The notes beneath the pieces were generated by a model that saw nothing but the letters and a program-made list of their open reading frames with translations, searched no databases and was not told the origin of the DNA. Below, one piece after another: positions 38,402 through 46,978 of a stretch of DNA of 64,000 nucleotides. Within the stretch, counting starts at the first letter, position 1, and each line of letters starts with the position of its first letter. Both the position numbers and the translations under genes were made by a program. Source of the DNA: Streptococcus ilei (GTDB lineage: Bacteria > Bacillota > Bacilli > Lactobacillales > Streptococcaceae); the NCBI RefSeq assembly GCF_000479335.1, contig NC_022584.1, positions 992,001-1,056,000 on the forward strand, in the 5' to 3' direction.

Positions 38402-40594
38402 TTATAATTCAACCTTAGCAACCACAGCATCTGCTGGAAGTTGACCAGTTTGTGTAAGAGTGACAGATTGAATAGCTGCACCATTTGTGAAGACTACAAC
38501 TGTTGAAGTTGCACGTCCAGCTTCACGAATAGCATCCAAATCTGCTTCTACCAATAGGTCTCCCGCTGCCACTGTTTGGCCTTCTTCTACCTTCACTGTG
38601 AAAGGTTTACCTTCCAAACTTACAGTATCAAGACCGATATGAACGAGGACTTCAAGACCAGATTCTGTTACCAAACCAAGCGCATGTTTGGTAGGGAAGA
38701 CGCTTGTCACCTTACCAGCTACTGGTGAAACAATCTGACCATTTGCTGGTTCAACTGCAAATCCGTCACCCATCATTTTTTGTGAGAAGACTGGATCTTG
38801 AACTTTTTCTAATTCAATGACTTGTCCTTCAGCAACTGAGTGAACTTCTTCCGTCACCCCTTTAAAGGCAACTTCTGCTTGTTGAGCCGCTGTCTTTTGA
38901 CTTGGAAGAGTTTCAGGAATCACTTCACCTGAGTCTAACAAATCTTGGATATCTGATTTCAAGACGTCCGCTTTTGGACCGTAAATCGCTTGGACCCCTT
39001 GTCCTTTCATGACAAGTCCCATAGCTCCTTCAGCCTTCCATTGTTCTTCTGTACCAACTTTTTCAGCATCTTTAACAGTGACACGAAGACGAGTCATACA
39101 TGCATCTACATCGACGATATTGGCACGACCACCAAGAAGGTTGATCACGTTAACTGCTTGAGAAGCAGCGGCCACTTTACCTGAACCTGAAGTTTCAGAT
39201 GCATCTACATCTCCTTCAGCTTGTTCGTAGTTTCCATTACGTCCAGGAGTTGCGTAGTTAAATTTCTGGATCATGAAGTTTGCAATGAAGTACATGATCA
39301 CAGCAAAGAGAATCGTTACCCAAATGAAGTTAAAGATGTCCATACCAAGGCCAGCTTTAATGGTCATTGGTGTACGAGTCAAGAACTCAATAGCTCCAAA
39401 TGAATGGACACGGAGATTGACGATATCTGCCATCGCGAAGGCTGCACCTTGTACCACTGCATAAACGAGGTAAAGAGGCATTGCTACGAACATAAACATG
39501 TACTCGATTGGTTCTGTAACCCCTGTGAGGAAGGTTGCAAGAGCAGTCGCAATCATCATCCCTTTGTATTTGTGTTTCTTATCAGGGTCTACATTACGGT
39601 AAATGGCAAGGGCAACCCCCATCAAGATACCGAATGAACCGATCATTTGTCCCACTTTGAAACGAGCAGGTGTGACAGTATCCAACAAGTGTTGGTAAGT
39701 AGCAGGGTCAGAAACTTTTGTATTTCCTAAGTCTGTAATCCAAGCCAACCAAAGTGGATCTTGACCAAATACTTGAGTGCCTTTTGCTGCACCAGTTAAC
39801 ACTTCATAAGTACCACCCAATTGAGTATAGTTGATTGGGATAGTCAACATGTGGTGAAGACCAAATGGAAGCAAGAGACGTTCCAAGGTACCGAAAGCAA
39901 ATGGTGCTAAGATTGGAGCAGTCTCTTTTGAGTTAGCAATCCAAATACCAAAGTTGTTAATTCCTGTTTGGACTACTGGCCATAAGAATGACAAGATAAG
40001 AGCCACAATTGCAGAACGAAGGATAACGACAAATGGAACAAAGCGTTTCCCGTTAAAGAATGATAGGGCATCTGGTAACTTGCGGTAGTTGTAGTATTTG
40101 TTAAAGGCTGTTGCCCCTACAAAACCGGCAATAATCCCAACGAAAACTCCCATATTCAAGGCAGGTGATTCTAACACACTCGTGAAGTAATCAGCAACCT
40201 TGATAGATCCACCAAGAAGTGTTTTCACCTTCGCTTCTGGATCTTTCAGCATATCTCCTGTTACACCGAACATCACACCAGTGATCCGGTTAATCAGGAT
40301 AAAGGATAGACCTGCTGCAAAGGCCCCACCCGCACGTTCTTTCGCCCAGCTACCACCGATAGCGAGAGCAAAGAGGATGTGGAGGTTTCCGATAACCCCC
40401 CAACCGATCTGTTCAAGAACACCACCGGTAGTTACCAAGAAACCAAGTTCTGGATTAATCATTGCAATGGTTTTACCAAGACTGATCATCAGACCTGCCG
40501 CCGGCATAACTGCAACGACCACCATCAACGCTTTACCGAATTTTTGCCAAAATTCAAAGCTTAATAGACTTTTGAATGATTGTTTATTCATCAT
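38402..40594 (-). CDS. ptsG: PTS glucose-type transporter EIICBA (PtsG)
   Basis: This 730-aa transporter has the domain order C-B-A. The membrane EIIC (about 1-435) has HHMLTIPINYTQLGG and GVTEPIEYMFMF. EIIB (about 480-560) has the phosphorylated Cys in DVDACMTRLRV. EIIA (about 605-730) has the active-site His in VLVHIGLDTV. It imports and phosphorylates glucose or a closely related sugar using PEP. Start at 40594 or the next codon, after GGAGG. The upstream region contains an extended -10 promoter and two LacI-family-type operators, so carbon-source control is expected. Confidence 0.93.
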   Translation of the reverse strand: MMNKQSFKSLLSFEFWQKFGKALMVVVAVMPAAGLMISLGKTIAMINPELGFLVTTGGVLEQIGWGVIGNLHILFALAIGGSWAKERAGGAFAAGLSFILINRITGVMFGVTGDMLKDPEAKVKTLLGGSIKVADYFTSVLESPALNMGVFVGIIAGFVGATAFNKYYNYRKLPDALSFFNGKRFVPFVVILRSAIVALILSFLWPVVQTGINNFGIWIANSKETAPILAPFAFGTLERLLLPFGLHHMLTIPINYTQLGGTYEVLTGAAKGTQVFGQDPLWLAWITDLGNTKVSDPATYQHLLDTVTPARFKVGQMIGSFGILMGVALAIYRNVDPDKKHKYKGMMIATALATFLTGVTEPIEYMFMFVAMPLYLVYAVVQGAAFAMADIVNLRVHSFGAIEFLTRTPMTIKAGLGMDIFNFIWVTILFAVIMYFIANFMIQKFNYATPGRNGNYEQAEGDVDASETSGSGKVAAASQAVNVINLLGGRANIVDVDACMTRLRVTVKDAEKVGTEEQWKAEGAMGLVMKGQGVQAIYGPKADVLKSDIQDLLDSGEVIPETLPSQKTAAQQAEVAFKGVTEEVHSVAEGQVIELEKVQDPVFSQKMMGDGFAVEPANGQIVSPVAGKVTSVFPTKHALGLVTESGLEVLVHIGLDTVSLEGKPFTVKVEEGQTVAAGDLLVEADLDAIREAGRATSTVVVFTNGAAIQSVTLTQTGQLPADAVVAKVEL

Positions 40595-40631
40595 TCGACC
40601 TCCTTATAAAATTGAAATGCCCGCAATACGA

Positions 40632-40643
40632 GAAAACGTTTGC
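40632..40643. promoter_or_regulatory. cre/LacI-family operator over the ptsG start region
   Basis: GAAAACGTTTGC, one mismatch from the perfect palindrome at 40752. Centred about 13 nt downstream of the predicted transcription start, where a bound repressor would block RNA polymerase. Confidence 0.6.
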
Positions 40644-40657
40644 ATATTTCACTTACT

Positions 40658-40666
40658 ATTATACCA
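40658..40666 (-). promoter_or_regulatory. Extended -10 promoter of ptsG
   Basis: TGG-TATAAT on the minus strand, with TTTACA 15 bp upstream of the hexamer. Predicted start near 40651, about 57 nt before the ATG. A second possible -10 (TATAAT, 40716-40721) lies further upstream. Confidence 0.65.
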
Positions 40667-40751
40667 CTTTTTTTCTTTTGTAAAGCCCTTACATGTAAAT
40701 TTTTAATTCACAAACATTATATACAAAGGCCTTGGAAATACTGTAATCCAG

Positions 40752-40763
40752 GCAAACGTTTGC
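40752..40763. promoter_or_regulatory. Perfect palindromic operator GCAAACGTTTGC upstream of ptsG
   Basis: A 12-bp perfect palindrome of the type bound by LacI/GalR proteins (CcpA cre or MalR-like). Its centre is exactly 120 bp from that of the second site. Which protein binds is not decidable here. Confidence 0.65.
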
Positions 40764-40883
40764 TTCTTTCACAAGATTTTAAAAAAATTTTTTTAAAAAA
40801 TTTTTCTTTCTTCCTTTTTGACAAACAAAAAAATCCCTTTGAGATTTTGATATGTACCCAGAATCCTGGACACATGTTATGAA

Positions 40884-41771
40884 CTAAGTGGAACACATGG
40901 ATGCTATCCTGTACATTACAGGTGGCATCCATTTTGTTTTTCCTTGTATTCTTTCATTGTTGTAATAACTTATGTATTCATCTAGTGCTTTTGAAAAGCT
41001 CTCAAATGATTCATATTCTTTCTCGTAGCTGTAGTACATTTCATTCTTTAGACGTCCAAAGAATGTTTCCATAATGCAATTATCTATACAATTGCCACGT
41101 CTAGACATTGATTGGATAATTCCCCTGTTTTTTAGTTCCTGACGATAGTAGTTGTGTTGATATTGCCATCCTTGATCTGAATGAAATATTAATCCTGTAA
41201 GTGATTTGAACTTTTTAAACGCCATCTCTAGCATTCTCTTGATTTGATTTAGGTTTGGACTCATCGACAAGTCATATGAAATAACTTCATTTGTGTACAT
41301 ATCAATTATCGGAGAAAGGTAACACTTTCCCCATGAAAAGTTAAACTGAGATACATCAGTTGTCCACTTCTGAAGTGGTGCTGTTGCTGTAAAGTCTCTA
41401 TCTATTATGTTTGGTGCTACTTTACCTACTTCACCCTTGAATGAGTGATACTTTTCTTTAGGTCTTTTGCCTTGCAATCCAAGTGAATGCATGATACGTT
41501 GTACTCTTTTATGATTGACAGAATTTCCACGTCTTAAGAGCTCTCTATACACTCTTCTCACACCATATCTACCTTTATGCTGGCTAAATATTTTCTTGAT
41601 TTCTTCAGTGAGCTTAATATTTCTAAAGTCTACAGTATCAACTTTACTGATTTCGTAGTAGTAAGTTGATTTAGGCATATTTAAACCTTTTAGTAGGTGC
41701 TTTAATTGGTATCCTTCTTCTCTGAGCGCTTTGATGATTGCTGCTTTTTCGCCTTGAGTTGCGCAGCCCAT
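40884..41771 (-). CDS. IS3-family transposase OrfB (DDE catalytic domain)
   Basis: This 295-codon frame lies in the -1 frame relative to orfA and overlaps its last 70 nt. It carries the HTH_21 part (YGVRRVYRELLRRG) and the integrase core with all three acidic residues: WTTDVSQF (D), HSDQGWQY (D) and NCIMETFFGRLKNE (E). It is made as an OrfAB fusion by -1 frameshifting, probably at the A5G run (41749-41744). The annotated 5' limit is the open frame, not a true start codon. Confidence 0.9.
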   Translation of the reverse strand: MGCATQGEKAAIIKALREEGYQLKHLLKGLNMPKSTYYYEISKVDTVDFRNIKLTEEIKKIFSQHKGRYGVRRVYRELLRRGNSVNHKRVQRIMHSLGLQGKRPKEKYHSFKGEVGKVAPNIIDRDFTATAPLQKWTTDVSQFNFSWGKCYLSPIIDMYTNEVISYDLSMSPNLNQIKRMLEMAFKKFKSLTGLIFHSDQGWQYQHNYYRQELKNRGIIQSMSRRGNCIDNCIMETFFGRLKNEMYYSYEKEYESFESFSKALDEYISYYNNERIQGKTKWMPPVMYRIASMCST

Positions 41772-42268
41772 CTTTCTTGCCTCAAGGCGATCCTTTTTTT
41801 TACTACTTCAATCTCCGCTTTCATTGCCGCAATTTCTTCTCTTAGTCTGATTAACTCTTCACGTTCTGATTCAGTTAAAGGTTTGGGCTTAATCGTTTTC
41901 TTTTTCATAACAGGGTTCTTACTCTTGCGACCTTTCTTTTTATTCACAAGACCATTGTAACCTAATTCTTTGTATTTGCGAACCCAGGTATATAGCATTC
42001 CATTATTTATACCTGCAGAAACAGCAACTGACTTGTTGGATTGTCCTGCTAATACTTTAGCAACTAATTCATATTTCGCTTCAGGGGTCCACACTTTGTT
42101 ATTACCTAAGTGCTTTAATGCATCTGGTCCATTTTCTTCTTCGATACGAGCCCAGTATCGAACCATTAGATGAAAGTTTGATGTTTTTATTCCTTCTGGT
42201 GTTTCAGGCCATATTCCTTTTCTATATAGCTCAATACACTCTAACTTATACTCATGACTGTAACGCAT
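41702..42268 (-). CDS. IS3-family transposase OrfA (DNA-binding)
   Basis: This 188-aa protein has tandem helix-turn-helix motifs (about 5-50 and 58-110, with NKSVAVSAGINNGMLYTWVRKYKELG), then a basic linker (NKKKGRKSKNPVMKKK) and a leucine-zipper coiled coil (about 130-165). It recognises the IS ends. Start at the ATG at 42268 with AAGGAGGG 8 nt upstream. The terminal region overlaps orfB, allowing frameshift fusion. Confidence 0.9.
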   Translation of the reverse strand: MRYSHEYKLECIELYRKGIWPETPEGIKTSNFHLMVRYWARIEEENGPDALKHLGNNKVWTPEAKYELVAKVLAGQSNKSVAVSAGINNGMLYTWVRKYKELGYNGLVNKKKGRKSKNPVMKKKTIKPKPLTESEREELIRLREEIAAMKAEIEVVKKRIALRQERWAAQLKAKKQQSSKRSEKKDTN

Positions 42269-42336
42269 GAAAATACCCTCCTTACTGGGTGTCCAGTAAA
42301 GAGGGTACATATCATTTCTCATCAAAGGGATTGTTG

Positions 42337-43026
42337 TTATTCTTGCATTTGGTAGCCGACACCTCGGACAGTTTTGATATAGCTCTTTTGTCCTGGAAGA
42401 TCTATTTTCCCACGAAGATAGCGAATATAGACATCAACGATATTGGTTTCTGCTGTACTCTCATATTTCCACACCCGCTCTAAGAGTTGCTCCCGACTAA
42501 GGACATGTTTGCTTCCCATCAAAGTTGCTAATAAATCATATTCACGACGTGTCAGATCAATTACTTCTTCTCCCCGATACACCATATGATTCTCGACATC
42601 AATTCGCAAATTCCGATAGGAAGTGGGAACTTTCATCTGATTACAATGTTGGTCAATAAAATCACGGCCTCTAAAAATAGCGATGATTTTCTCAACCAAA
42701 TCACTGATCACGAATGGTTTGATGACATAAGATACTGCAAATCGTTGGATACTCTCCATATGCTCTGAAATTTTCTCACGACTATCCAAGACAATCAAGA
42801 CTGCTGCAGGACGAATCTTGCTCAGACGCTGGGCAAACTCTTCCCCACTCATATCTTCTAGTTCGTAATTGAGAAGAATTAAATCATATTCTGTAGCCTG
42901 CAGGAGTTTCAAGGCCATTTCCCCTTGTTCTACCAAATCAACTACATAGCCAGCTTTCTGAAGTTCTAAATCAATAAAGCGCGCTAAATTCTTTTCATTT
43001 TCTACTAGTAATATCCGCTTTGTCAT
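42337..43026 (-). CDS. ritR: Orphan redox-sensing response regulator RitR
   Basis: This 229-aa OmpR-type regulator has a receiver domain (1-120) and a C-terminal winged helix (about 130-229, LTRREYDLLATLM). The phosphoacceptor Asp is replaced by Asn at residue 53 (LILLNYEL), and a single linker cysteine lies at residue 128 (DQHCNQ). Both match pneumococcal RitR, which controls iron uptake and switches by oxidation of Cys128 instead of phosphorylation. No histidine kinase gene is nearby. It lies 9 nt after gnd, as in S. pneumoniae. Confidence 0.93.
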   Translation of the reverse strand: MTKRILLVENEKNLARFIDLELQKAGYVVDLVEQGEMALKLLQATEYDLILLNYELEDMSGEEFAQRLSKIRPAAVLIVLDSREKISEHMESIQRFAVSYVIKPFVISDLVEKIIAIFRGRDFIDQHCNQMKVPTSYRNLRIDVENHMVYRGEEVIDLTRREYDLLATLMGSKHVLSREQLLERVWKYESTAETNIVDVYIRYLRGKIDLPGQKSYIKTVRGVGYQMQE

Positions 43027-43035
43027 AACCTACAA

Positions 43036-44460
43036 TTATTTTTCGTCGTACCAAGAATAGTGGAAAGTACCTTCTTTGTCTTTACGTTGGTATGTGTGGG
43101 CACCAAAGTAGTCACGTTGCGCTTGAATCAAGTTAGCTGGAAGATCCGCTGAACGGTAGCTATCGAAGTAAGTGATGGCTGCTGAGAAAGTAGGTACTGG
43201 TACACCTGCTTGAACAGCAAGAGCTACGATATCACGAACAGATTGTTGGTACTTAGCAGTGACATCCAAGAAGTACTCATCCAAAAGAAGGTTAGCAAGG
43301 TCTGCATCACGGTTGTATGCATCCGTGATCTTTTGCAAGAAACGAGAACGGATGATACATCCATCGCGCCAGATAGAAGCGATGTCTGCAAATGGCAAGT
43401 TCCAGTTATTTTCTTTAGAAGCGACACGCAATTGTGCAAAACCTTGTGCGTATGAAATGATTTTTGAGAAGTAAAGGGCTTGACGGATCTTTTCAATCAA
43501 CTCAGCCTTATCTCCTTCAAATTTGAAGGCTGCTGGTTTTGGAAGCACCTTGCTAGCGTGTACACGTTCTTCTTTGTAAGTAGAGATGTAACGTGCAAAT
43601 ACTGACTCCGTAATAAGTGACAAAGGCACACCAAGGTCAAGCGCTGATTGGCTAGTCCATTTACCAGTTCCCTTGTTTCCTGCAGCATCCAAAATATAGT
43701 CTACGATTGGTCCATCTTGACCTTCATCATCTTTACGTCCAAGGATATCAGCCGTGATTTCGATCAAGTAGCTGTCCAATTCGCCCTTGTTCCACTCAGT
43801 GAAGATTTCAGCCATATCTTGAGCTGAAAGTCCAAGCAAGTGTTGCATCAAGTCATAGCTTTCTGCGATCAATTGCATGTCCCCATACTCGATACCGTTG
43901 TGGACCATTTTCACATAGTGACCAGCTCCATCAGGACCGATGTAAGTCACACATGGTTTGCCATCTTCTGGTGCTTTGGCAGAGATTTCTTCAAGAACGT
44001 CTGCTACCAATTCATACGCTTCTTTTTGTCCACCAGGCATGATAGAAGGACCTTCAAGGGCACCTTTTTCACCACCAGAGACACCAGTACCGATAAAGTT
44101 GATACCAGAGTTGGCCAACTCTTCATTACGACGGATAGTATCTTTGTAGAAAGTGTTTCCTCCGTCAATCAAGATATCGCCTTTATCCAAGTGTGGAAGA
44201 AGGGCTTGGATGGTTGCATCTGTACCAGGTCCAGCTTGAACCATGAGCATGATACGACGTGGTTTTTCGATTGAGTTTACAAAGCTTTCGATATCATAGC
44301 TTGGCACAAAGTTCTTTTCAGGATGGCAAGCAACAACATCTTCTGTTTTTTCTTTACTACGGTTATAGATAGCAACTGTGTATCCACGAGATTCAATATT
44401 AAGGGCAAGGTTACGACCCATTACGGCCATACCAACAACACCAAAGTTTGCTTTAGTCAT
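43036..44460 (-). CDS. gnd: 6-phosphogluconate dehydrogenase (decarboxylating)
   Basis: This 474-aa enzyme has an N-terminal NADP-binding fold ([19 protein letters not shown]), the substrate motif [21 protein letters not shown] (about 127-147), catalytic Lys/His in [16 protein letters not shown] (about 181-196) and the final [13 protein letters not shown]. It makes NADPH and ribulose-5-phosphate in the pentose phosphate pathway. Co-transcription with ritR connects NADPH supply with oxidative-stress control. Confidence 0.97.
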   Translation of the reverse strand: MTKANFGVVGMAVMGRNLALNIESRGYTVAIYNRSKEKTEDVVACHPEKNFVPSYDIESFVNSIEKPRRIMLMVQAGPGTDATIQALLPHLDKGDILIDGGNTFYKDTIRRNEELANSGINFIGTGVSGGEKGALEGPSIMPGGQKEAYELVADVLEEISAKAPEDGKPCVTYIGPDGAGHYVKMVHNGIEYGDMQLIAESYDLMQHLLGLSAQDMAEIFTEWNKGELDSYLIEITADILGRKDDEGQDGPIVDYILDAAGNKGTGKWTSQSALDLGVPLSLITESVFARYISTYKEERVHASKVLPKPAAFKFEGDKAELIEKIRQALYFSKIISYAQGFAQLRVASKENNWNLPFADIASIWRDGCIIRSRFLQKITDAYNRDADLANLLLDEYFLDVTAKYQQSVRDIVALAVQAGVPVPTFSAAITYFDSYRSADLPANLIQAQRDYFGAHTYQRKDKEGTFHYSWYDEK

Positions 44461-44579
44461 GTGACACTCCTCTTTATAGTTTGCCTATATTCTACCATTT
44501 TTTGACATCAAATGAAAGTAGAAAATAGCTTCCCACTTCTCCAAGAGAGAGAAGATCATACAAGTCATTTGATCTTAAA

Positions 44580-44613
44580 AACAAAAGTGCCCGAGAAACA
44601 GTTCTCAGACACT
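44580..44613 (-). terminator. Terminator of the flotillin gene
   Basis: AGTGTCTGAGAA (44613-44602) pairs over 12 bp, with two G-U pairs, with TTCTCGGGCACT (44597-44586), followed on the minus strand by TTTTGTTTTT. Confidence 0.88.
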
Positions 44614-44628
44614 TACTTATGAATGGCA

Positions 44629-46107
44629 TTAATCTTCTTTTGAAGCTAATTCATCCGCTTCAATGACCGGTTGTTCTCCTTCTTTGAGTTTGTTGACCGT
44701 CATATTGACCCCAAGAGCTCCTGCTAGTAATTGACGGATATCAAATCCAGCTCCTTGAGAGACTTGATCGATACTTTGCATGATATCACCCACCATCTTA
44801 GAGGCGTTTCCTTCACCATACATGGTGATCTTATCCACCTTGGTCAATGGCTCAGCGACAGCACGCGCAATTTCAGGCAACTTATCAACGACCATTTCAG
44901 TAATGGCTGCTTCTTGCATTTTCTTCATCGCTTCTGCCTTTTGGTCCAAACCTTTGGCTTCGGCTTCTAGTTTCAAGCGAATGGCTTCAGCTTCTGCACG
45001 ACCTTTGGCTTCGATGGCTTCTGCCTCTTGCAATTGGGCAAATTTCTCTGCTTCGGCTTGAGCTTTCCGAGCTTCCGCTTCTTTTTGTGTTTCGAAAAGT
45101 TCAGCTTCCGCCTTGCGTTGGCGTTCGATCAATTCTGCTTCGGCTGCTTGTTGACGAGCATACTTTTCAGCTTCGGCTTGCTTACGGATGTTGGCATCCA
45201 ATTCTTGCTCACGAACCTTAACTTCGCGTTCCTTAACTTCCGCTTCTTTCTCTTGTTTCATGATGTTGGCTTCAGCTGCCACGCGCTCTTGTTCACGACG
45301 TTGCACTTCTGCCTCAATCCCTTTCGCAGCATCTGCCTTGGCTTGAGCAATATCTGCTTCTTGCTTGAGGGCTGCTTGTTTGAGTTTCAACTCATTTTGT
45401 TTTTGCGCGATTTCAAGGTCGGCTGCGACGCGTTTGTCGTTGGCTAGCTTATCTTGTTCCGCTTCTACTTCTTTGCGCTCGCGTTCTGCTTTGGCTTTAG
45501 CAATCAAGGCATCCTTCTTGATGGTTTCAACATTTTCGATACCAAGGTTATCAATGACTCCCCCTTCATCAGAGAAAGATTGAACCGTAAAGGCGATGAC
45601 TTCCAGACCCATTTTAGCCAAGTCTGGCGCTACGTTGTCTTGCACCTTTGAGGCAAACTCTTGACGGTCATTGACCATCTTACGGAGCTCCATCTGACCG
45701 ATCACTTCCCGCAAGTTTCCTTCCAAGACATCTTGGACAGAATTGGAAATATCTGTCGTATTCCAGTTCAAGAAGTTCTCTGCAGCACGGGCAATCATCT
45801 CATCGGTTGTACCGATTTTTAATTTAACAGCTGCATCGGCACGGACGTTAATGAAGTCCAGTGTTGGGACTGCTTCAGATGTCCGAACATCTGTCGAGAA
45901 TTGCTCAATATCAAGATAAGAGCGTTGTTCGACAAAGGGAATCATAAAACCAGCTTTCCCGCGTAAGTGGCGTTGCTTCCGAAGACCTGTAATAACAACA
46001 ACTTCGTTTGGTTTAGCGTTCACGTAGCCTTTTACAAGCAAAACTACAATAATGACAGCAACAATGAGACCTGTTATCAACCAGCCTGGAATAAATAATG
46101 TATCCAT
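44629..46107 (-). CDS. Flotillin-like SPFH-domain membrane protein
   Basis: This 492-aa protein has a short N-terminal membrane segment (about 5-25), an SPFH/band-7 domain (about 30-200) and a very long Ala/Glu/Lys-rich coiled coil (about 205-400) with AE-rich repeats. The C-terminal domain ends VNKLKEGEQPVIEADELASKED. This is the FloT/YuaG layout: scaffolds of membrane microdomains that help assemble protein complexes. Transcribed alone. Confidence 0.9.
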   Translation of the reverse strand: MDTLFIPGWLITGLIVAVIIVVLLVKGYVNAKPNEVVVITGLRKQRHLRGKAGFMIPFVEQRSYLDIEQFSTDVRTSEAVPTLDFINVRADAAVKLKIGTTDEMIARAAENFLNWNTTDISNSVQDVLEGNLREVIGQMELRKMVNDRQEFASKVQDNVAPDLAKMGLEVIAFTVQSFSDEGGVIDNLGIENVETIKKDALIAKAKAERERKEVEAEQDKLANDKRVAADLEIAQKQNELKLKQAALKQEADIAQAKADAAKGIEAEVQRREQERVAAEANIMKQEKEAEVKEREVKVREQELDANIRKQAEAEKYARQQAAEAELIERQRKAEAELFETQKEAEARKAQAEAEKFAQLQEAEAIEAKGRAEAEAIRLKLEAEAKGLDQKAEAMKKMQEAAITEMVVDKLPEIARAVAEPLTKVDKITMYGEGNASKMVGDIMQSIDQVSQGAGFDIRQLLAGALGVNMTVNKLKEGEQPVIEADELASKED

Positions 46108-46231
46108 ATTTTTCTCCTTTTTTCAGAGGTCTCCCCTCTGTTGTTTATAAATCTTAGTATATCAAAAGAAGTCTTTTCCTCAAAGAAAAGACCTGTATTT
46201 ATGTTTAGATTTTTAATATGTCATCCCTAGC

Positions 46232-46771
46232 CTATTCTTCCTCAAATAAACCTTGGAGACCAGCAAAAGGACTATTTTCTTCTTTCTTAACCGCTTGAGC
46301 TTCTTGGTACTCTTCTTCTGTCATGATTTTCCAATCATTGCCCTCGATAAAGCCGTGTCCGGCCTCTTCTTCCGGAGTGAGAACCTTGAGAGGAATATTG
46401 AGCAGGATATTATCTGCCACGCTTTCACTCAGATCAATTCTGCCCCCTTCGATGGGAAGGATCAGATCTTCCTCAAGAGCTTCGATATCTGCCTCTGACT
46501 GTGCGTCCTCAGCGAACACCTCTGTCACAGGATAGCTCTCTTGAAGCTCAACGGGTTCCATGCTTCGGCTAGAGGCAAGGACGATGGTATAGGTCAATTG
46601 GTAATCCAAGACATAGAGACCTGTATCATAGGCTACTCGCCCTGTCGCTGTCACATCCTTTAAATCAAGAATTTCTGGATTGCGCTTTTGCAATTCTTTT
46701 AGCAAATCCAACTCTTGATCAAAAGCCAGTCCTTCAGGATTTTTACGGATTTCTTGTGTATATAAGTTCAT
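46232..46771 (-). CDS. YceD/DUF177 family protein
   Basis: This 179-aa acidic cytoplasmic protein has the DUF177 core: YDTGLYVLDYQLTYTIVLASSRSMEPVEL in the middle and LDLSE-like SESVADNILLNIPLKVLTPEE near 120-145. In other bacteria YceD is encoded beside rpmF and is linked to 23S rRNA levels; rpmF is not adjacent here. Start at the ATG at 46771 with GAGGG 8 nt before it. The acidic C-terminal tail is typical. Confidence 0.88.
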   Translation of the reverse strand: MNLYTQEIRKNPEGLAFDQELDLLKELQKRNPEILDLKDVTATGRVAYDTGLYVLDYQLTYTIVLASSRSMEPVELQESYPVTEVFAEDAQSEADIEALEEDLILPIEGGRIDLSESVADNILLNIPLKVLTPEEEAGHGFIEGNDWKIMTEEEYQEAQAVKKEENSPFAGLQGLFEEE

Positions 46772-46850
46772 TCTTTTGCCCTCACATCTTCTAGATACTA
46801 CTAGTATATCATGAAGCTGTCCCTTCAACCAAGAAGTCTCCTAAAAAATT

Positions 46851-46859
46851 TGTTATAAT
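46851..46859 (+). promoter_or_regulatory. Extended -10 promoter upstream of rgg
   Basis: TGT-TATAAT, giving an expected start near 46866 and a leader of about 113 nt before the Rgg gene. Confidence 0.5.
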
Positions 46860-46883
46860 CATGAAAAAGATACAGTGTACTAG

Positions 46884-46909
46884 ACCTATTGGTGTTGTAC
46901 ACCAAGGTC
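46884..46909 (+). promoter_or_regulatory. Palindrome in the rgg leader
   Basis: GACC-TAT-TGGTG...CACCA-A-GGTC forms an interrupted inverted repeat just after the predicted start. It could be an Rgg operator or an RNA hairpin. No match to a known Rgg box is claimed. Confidence 0.45.
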
Positions 46910-46978
46910 CCACAATCTCTTGGATAAAAGAGGTTCATTTGCTAAGGCATTGGTCCTTGTATAGATAGAGGAGAAAAC

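Larger units (their letters stand above)
40848..42314 (-). mobile_element. Complete IS3-family (IS150 group) insertion sequence
   Basis: 1467 bp, with 12-bp perfect terminal inverted repeats TGATATGTACCC (imperfect to about 27 bp, sharing CTGGACAC further in). Flanked by a 3-bp direct repeat TTT (40845-40847 and 42315-42317), the expected target duplication. It carries overlapping orfA and orfB with a full DDE transposase, so it is probably active or recently so. Only one copy is in the window. Confidence 0.9.
40833..42334 (-). terminator. ritR terminator, split by the insertion sequence
   Basis: The two arms, AATCCCTTTGA (42334-42324 read leftward) and TCAAAGGGATT (40843-40833) followed by TTTTTTTG, would form a perfect 11-bp intrinsic terminator just after ritR if the 1467-bp IS were removed. 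They are now 1.5 kb apart. Confidence 0.8.

Noticed and set aside
40780..40808. Long A/T palindrome upstream of ptsG as a terminator
   Set aside because: The stem has no G-C pairs. It is more likely a bent A-tract; kept only as a remark.
40848..42314. IS as part of a larger island or prophage
   Set aside because: Genes on both sides (ptsG, ritR, gnd) are normal chromosomal genes and no integrase, phage or att-like repeats were seen.
44731..45651. Several long frames antisense to the flotillin gene
   Set aside because: They mirror the Ala/Glu/Lys-rich coiled coil; the Cys/Phe/Leu-rich translations are shadows of its codon bias.
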